Origin: Deinococcus sp.
Lineage (GTDB): Bacteria > Deinococcota > Deinococci > Deinococcales > Thermaceae
Reading direction: 5' to 3'
DNA: 33,689 bases
Assembly: GCA_023382135.1 (NCBI GenBank)
Contig: JAMCQK010000001.1
Coordinates: forward strand, 1-33,689
A program made the translations under genes and the position numbers. Positions 30,913-33,689 of the stretch are shown here, piece after piece (position 1 is the stretch's first letter; every line of letters starts with the position of its first letter). The notes beneath the pieces were generated by a model that did not search any database, was not told the origin of the DNA, and saw only the letters and a program-made list of their open reading frames with translations.

Positions 30913-30940
30913 GTGAGTTTGACCCTTCGGTCAAACTCAC
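30913..30940. repeat. 12-bp perfect inverted repeat (hairpin)
   Basis: GTGAGTTTGACC (30913-30924) and GGTCAAACTCAC (30929-30940) form a perfect stem around CTTC. On the minus strand it lies 27 nt after the glycosylase stop, but no T-tract follows on either strand. It may stabilise the 3' end of the birA-bioY operon mRNA or terminate weakly. Confidence 0.85.
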
Positions 30941-30966
30941 CATGGAGATACTTGGGTTCTCAGCTT

Positions 30967-31548
30967 TCAGCGATTCTCCAGCGAGCGCCACATGTACCAG
31001 GCAGCGTGCGAGCGGTAAGGCCTAAAACGCTCGCCCAGTTCAAGCAAATCTCTTTTCTCTGTCAGGTTATACAAGTTCTCAGCCGCTTTCCGGATACCCA
31101 GGTCGCCAATGGGCCAAATGTCTTGCCGCCTCAGCGCAAACATCAGCACCATTTCGCATGACCACACCCCAATGCCTTTAATCTGCGTGAGGTGCCGGAC
31201 CAGGTCATCGTCGGATAATTTCTCGGCGTCTTCCAGTCCGCCCTCAAGGGCAAATCGCGAAAGGTCGTTGATGTAGCCCGCCTTGGCCCAAGAAAGGCCA
31301 ATCTCGCGCAGGTCGGAGGCTTTGGCCTGGTAGAGCGCGTTGGGATCCAAGGGGTACTTGCCGAGCAGACGGTTCCAGATGGTATCGGCGGCCTTGCCCG
31401 AAAGCTGTTGCGAGACAATCGAGCGCGCCAAGGCGTCGAACAGGAGCGCCGGCCTGGGCTTGAACGGCGGATATTTAGCGCACAGCTTTTTCATCACCGG
31501 GTCGCGGTGCAAAATTTTGGCGGCCTTGGCGGAAAGCAATTTAGACAA
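30967..31548 (-). CDS. alkA: DNA-3-methyladenine glycosylase II-like protein (HhH-GPD)
   Basis: 193 residues, similar in size to the compact AlkA-like glycosylases. ALARSIVSQQLSGKAADTIWNRL is the usual early helix. The helix-hairpin-helix is LTQIKGIGVWSCEMVLMFAL, followed by WPIGDLGIRKA, whose Asp is the expected catalytic residue. It excises alkylated bases from DNA; no iron-sulfur Cys motif is seen. The start ATG 31548 overlaps the end of the previous gene by eight bases, so the two are co-transcribed. The symbol is by family. Confidence 0.9.
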   Translation of the reverse strand: MSKLLSAKAAKILHRDPVMKKLCAKYPPFKPRPALLFDALARSIVSQQLSGKAADTIWNRLLGKYPLDPNALYQAKASDLREIGLSWAKAGYINDLSRFALEGGLEDAEKLSDDDLVRHLTQIKGIGVWSCEMVLMFALRRQDIWPIGDLGIRKAAENLYNLTEKRDLLELGERFRPYRSHAAWYMWRSLENR

Positions 31549-32131
31549 ACTTGACCCCGGCTACGGTGGTGATTTTCCCCTGGTACAAAAAGGAGATTTG
31601 GCGAAGCGCGGCCTCGAGGTCAAAGGGGGTCAGCGCACTGGTGCCGTCTTCCGGCAGCACCACGTTGTACCACCGAAGCGCGGCGCTGCCAGCGGTGTGC
31701 AGCACGCAAATGTTGGCCACCGTACCCACCACCACCACGTTCTTGATGCCCCAGAGATGCAAAAGGTGGCCGAGCTGCGTGCCGTAAAACCCGTCGTAGC
31801 GAGCCTTGCGCAGCACGGTTTCGTTTTCGCGGGGCTTGAGCTCATCCACTATCTCGGCCCCCCAAGTGCCGTGCACCACATGCACCGGCCAGATCTTGAA
31901 CTCCGGGTCGTCGCCTGGGTGCCAGTCCTGGGTGAAGACCGCTCTCACCCCCGCGCTGCGGGCAGCGTCGAGCAGTTTTCGAATGGCTGGAATGGTTTTG
32001 GGCGCGTCCGGGACAAACAGGCTGCCTCTTTCGTGAGCAAAGTCGTTCTGCATGTCCACGATAATCAGCGCGGTCTCGGAAGATTTAAGGACTACTTCTT
32101 TGGTCCTGGGAATTTCCGGTACTTCTACCAT
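31541..32131 (-). CDS. pncA: Isochorismatase-family hydrolase, probable nicotinamidase
   Basis: 196 residues. The catalytic triad of the family is visible: Asp in IIVDMQNDF, Lys in VLRKARYDGF, and Cys in VANICVLHTA. The metal-site stretch TQDWHP...WPVHVVHGTWGAEI is typical of nicotinamidases, which turn nicotinamide into nicotinate for NAD recycling. Other isochorismatase-like amidases share the triad, so substrate is likely rather than certain. ATG 32131 lacks a Shine-Dalgarno sequence but follows a TAAAAT box by six bases, suggesting a leaderless message in addition to read-through from bioY. Confidence 0.83.
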   Translation of the reverse strand: MVEVPEIPRTKEVVLKSSETALIIVDMQNDFAHERGSLFVPDAPKTIPAIRKLLDAARSAGVRAVFTQDWHPGDDPEFKIWPVHVVHGTWGAEIVDELKPRENETVLRKARYDGFYGTQLGHLLHLWGIKNVVVVGTVANICVLHTAGSAALRWYNVVLPEDGTSALTPFDLEAALRQISFLYQGKITTVAGVKFV

Positions 32132-32137
32132 GGGCTG

Positions 32138-32143
32138 ATTTTA
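32138..32143 (-). promoter_or_regulatory. Candidate -10 box of the nicotinamidase gene (leaderless)
   Basis: On the minus strand TAAAAT lies exactly six bases before ATG 32131, placing the transcription start at or next to the start codon. It lies in a near-palindrome TTTTA-CGTCA-TAAAA that could also be an operator. No clear -35. Confidence 0.35.
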
Positions 32144-32198
32144 TGACGTAAAACCCGGTCTAGGGTGCGCCCTGCACACCGTTTTTGCCAACAATCTT

Positions 32199-32792
32199 CT
32201 ATCTCCTTATCAGCCGCCAAGCCGAAGGCAGCAGCGCCGCAGCCGCCACCGCTTTGATGAAGTCCCCCAACAAAAACTTGCTCATCCCCGCAGTCAGAAG
32301 CGCAGGGATGCCCTGGTACATACCCAGCTTGTGCAGCATGTAACCAAGCCACGGAACCCCAAGCAAATAAATGAGCAAGGAACCCAGCAGCATTGCGCCC
32401 AAGGTTTTGGGTGGGCTGCGGTCGGCGCCAAAGCGCTCCACCAAGTAGCCCACCAGAGCCGCGGCCAAGGGAAAAGCCACCAGATAACCAAGGGTGAAGC
32501 CCTGGCCGAAACCAGCCTTGCCGCCGGCAAAAAATGGCAGGCCCGCGCCACCTTCGATCAGGTAAGCCGCCAACGCCAGGAAACCAAGCCTGCTGCCGAG
32601 CGCTGCGCCCACCAAAAGCACTCCCAGGGTCTGCCCGGTAATGGGCACGGGCTCTATGGGAACGGTTACTTGCGCGCTGAGCGCCACGAACAAACTGCCC
32701 GCGACCACCAACAGCGTGTCTCTGAGTGCGCTGCGCTGGGGAAGCACCGTCTTGGCCAGGGGAAGAAAGGGTAGAGCCTGCGTCTGGTTCAT
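32199..32792 (-). CDS. bioY: Biotin transporter BioY
   Basis: 197 residues with about six membrane helices. BioY hallmarks are VTVPIEPVPITGQTLGVLLVGAALGSRLG, the GGAGLPFFAGGKAGFG stretch that lines the biotin site, and GYLVAFPLAAALVGYL. BioY is the S component of the biotin ECF transporter; no T component or ATPase gene is in the window, so it works alone or with a shared module. AGGAGG lies six bases before ATG 32792, 12 nt after birA. Pairing with birA supports the biotin assignment. Confidence 0.96.
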   Translation of the reverse strand: MNQTQALPFLPLAKTVLPQRSALRDTLLVVAGSLFVALSAQVTVPIEPVPITGQTLGVLLVGAALGSRLGFLALAAYLIEGGAGLPFFAGGKAGFGQGFTLGYLVAFPLAAALVGYLVERFGADRSPPKTLGAMLLGSLLIYLLGVPWLGYMLHKLGMYQGIPALLTAGMSKFLLGDFIKAVAAAALLPSAWRLIRR

Positions 32793-32804
32793 ACAGCCTC
32801 CTGT

Positions 32805-33689
32805 TTAGAGCATACCTACTAAGTCTACCTCGCCCGCCGAGACGCGCTTTGGCCCTTGGGGTGTATCCACTATAAGTGAGCCGTCTTCGGCGATATCGCG
32901 GGCGGTCCCGGAAATGGTACCAGAAGGCGTGGTGATGCGCACCTCGCGGCCCAGCGTGCAGTTCTGCTCCCGCCAGGCCTCGAGGACCGCCCCTGGGTTT
33001 TTCGCCAGCAAGGCATACTGCACTTCAAACACCTTCAAAAACCTGGACAAGATAATGACCCGGCTAGGCACCGGCCTGGGCGCTGGCTTCTTGGAAGGTC
33101 TTGTAGGCTTCCGCCTCTCTAGGGCGGGCAGCCAGTCTGCTACCGCTGCGGCCTCGGGCGGGGCCTTGTGCACGTTGAGCCCCACGCCCAAGAGCGCATA
33201 GCTGGCTACGCCTTTCCTCAGTTTAGCTTCCAGCAAAACCCCTCCCAGCTTGCGGCCATCGGGAGCCAGCAGATCGTTGGGCCACTTGAGCGCGCCCACA
33301 CCGGCCGCCTCGCGCAGCGCAACGCCCGCCGCCAGCGGTAAAAGCGAGAGCGCTTCCGCGCCCAGGCTTGGCCGCAGCAGCAGCGAGAAACTGAGCGACT
33401 GACCCGGCAGCGAGTGCCAGGCCTTGCCCCGGCGGCCCCGCCCGGCCTTTTGGCGCTCAGCCACCACCAACGCGCCCTCGGCCTCGCCTTTTTGCGCCCA
33501 GCGCCGCAGCTCGTCCTGGGTGCTCTCGACGTTGCCAAAATAGCGGTAGGGCCTACCAAGGCGGCCCTTGAGCGCCGCTTCCAGGGCCAGGGCCGTGGGA
33601 GTGCCTGGAGCCCAGCGAAGTCCCTTGGACCTTCCGACGGCAATCTCAACCGGGTAGCCCTGCTGGCGAAAAACCCAGGGGCGGTCCTC
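32805..33689 (-). CDS. birA: Biotin-protein ligase BirA with N-terminal regulatory domain (partial)
   Basis: 294 residues visible; the frame is open to the last base, so the start lies outside the window. The first visible residues, WVFRQQGYPVEIAVGRSKGLRW, fit the end of a winged-helix domain and linker as in bifunctional BirA. The ligase follows: ESTQDEL, VVAERQKAGRGRRGKAW (biotinyl-AMP site), LKWPNDLL, GGVLLEA, GVGLNVHKAP, and a C-terminal SH3-like domain (LGREVRITTPSGTISGTARDI). It attaches biotin to the carboxylase carrier protein and probably represses biotin genes, perhaps including this operon. About 25 residues around 205-230 are rich in Pro, Arg and Lys (KKPAPRPVPSR), an unusual insertion. 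Confidence 0.95.
   Translation of the reverse strand, partial: EDRPWVFRQQGYPVEIAVGRSKGLRWAPGTPTALALEAALKGRLGRPYRYFGNVESTQDELRRWAQKGEAEGALVVAERQKAGRGRRGKAWHSLPGQSLSFSLLLRPSLGAEALSLLPLAAGVALREAAGVGALKWPNDLLAPDGRKLGGVLLEAKLRKGVASYALLGVGLNVHKAPPEAAAVADWLPALERRKPTRPSKKPAPRPVPSRVIILSRFLKVFEVQYALLAKNPGAVLEAWREQNCTLGREVRITTPSGTISGTARDIAEDGSLIVDTPQGPKRVSAGEVDLVGML

Larger units (their letters stand above)
30662..30966. other. Intergenic stretch of 305 nt with heptad array and hairpins
   Basis: No gene is supported. It holds a long 7-bp-period array (30714-30797), a small inverted repeat GCCTGT/ACAGGC (about 30873-30893), and a strong 12-bp hairpin (30913-30940). A TTGACA at 30687-30692 (+) has no matching -10. 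Confidence 0.6.

Noticed and set aside
18277..30975. CRISPR array made of the 7-bp-period tracts
   Set aside because: Units are 7 bp with no spacers, and no cas genes are present.

Overview
The window reads as chromosomal DNA of a thermophilic Thermaceae bacterium, most likely Meiothermus or a close relative. Base composition looks near 60% GC, lower than most Thermus. The gene set is Thermus-like: a carboxypeptidase Taq (M32), a TMBP-like trehalose/maltose ABC system, a branched-chain 2-oxoacid dehydrogenase operon, a split PntAA/PntAB/PntB transhydrogenase, and a minor-pilin/ComZ competence cluster. Genus assignment is inference. No rRNA, tRNA, CRISPR array or complete insertion sequence was seen.

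Layout. 1-533: tail of a membrane protein, then a gene-poor stretch with a 13-bp tandem repeat and a 28-bp palindrome. 534-1766 (-): PhoX/DUF839-like secreted protein. 1888-9132 (-): sugar operon in the order binding protein, two permeases, GH31 alpha-glucosidase, M32 carboxypeptidase, with an internal terminator hairpin after the binding protein. 9247-12060 (-): pntAA-pntAB-pntB. 12164-13905 (+): two coupled EamA transporters. 14389-15057 (+): secreted protein of unknown function. 15302-16489 (+): MFS transporter, convergent and overlapping with rlmH (-).

16927-22490 (+): a branched-chain 2-oxoacid dehydrogenase operon (E1 alpha, E1 beta, E2, E3). It is preceded by a Leu/Val/Ile-rich leader peptide whose reading frame runs through an intrinsic terminator. 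A four-helix-bundle gene flanked by 7-bp-period repeats interrupts it between E2 and E3. 22633-26353 (+): three prepilins and a ComZ-like protein. This block lies between two copies of the last ~37 nt of the E3 gene, and the only clear E3-proximal terminator lies beyond the second copy, so the pilin block looks inserted behind E3.

26748-29165 (-): a PolX-PHP protein with an altered polymerase active site, and a HisJ-type PHP phosphatase upstream. 29236-30078 (+): EamA-like transporter with an unusual start region. 30083-30661 (-): short protein resembling a decayed PEP-synthase/PPDK N-terminal domain. 30967-33689 (-): birA (cut by the window edge), bioY, a nicotinamidase-like hydrolase and an AlkA-like glycosylase.

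Two sequence habits cut across the window: intergenic and gene-end tracts with a 7-bp period (units like GGCGTTC/AGCGTTA), and strong over-use of CTCGAG, often inside GGCCTCGAGGCC.
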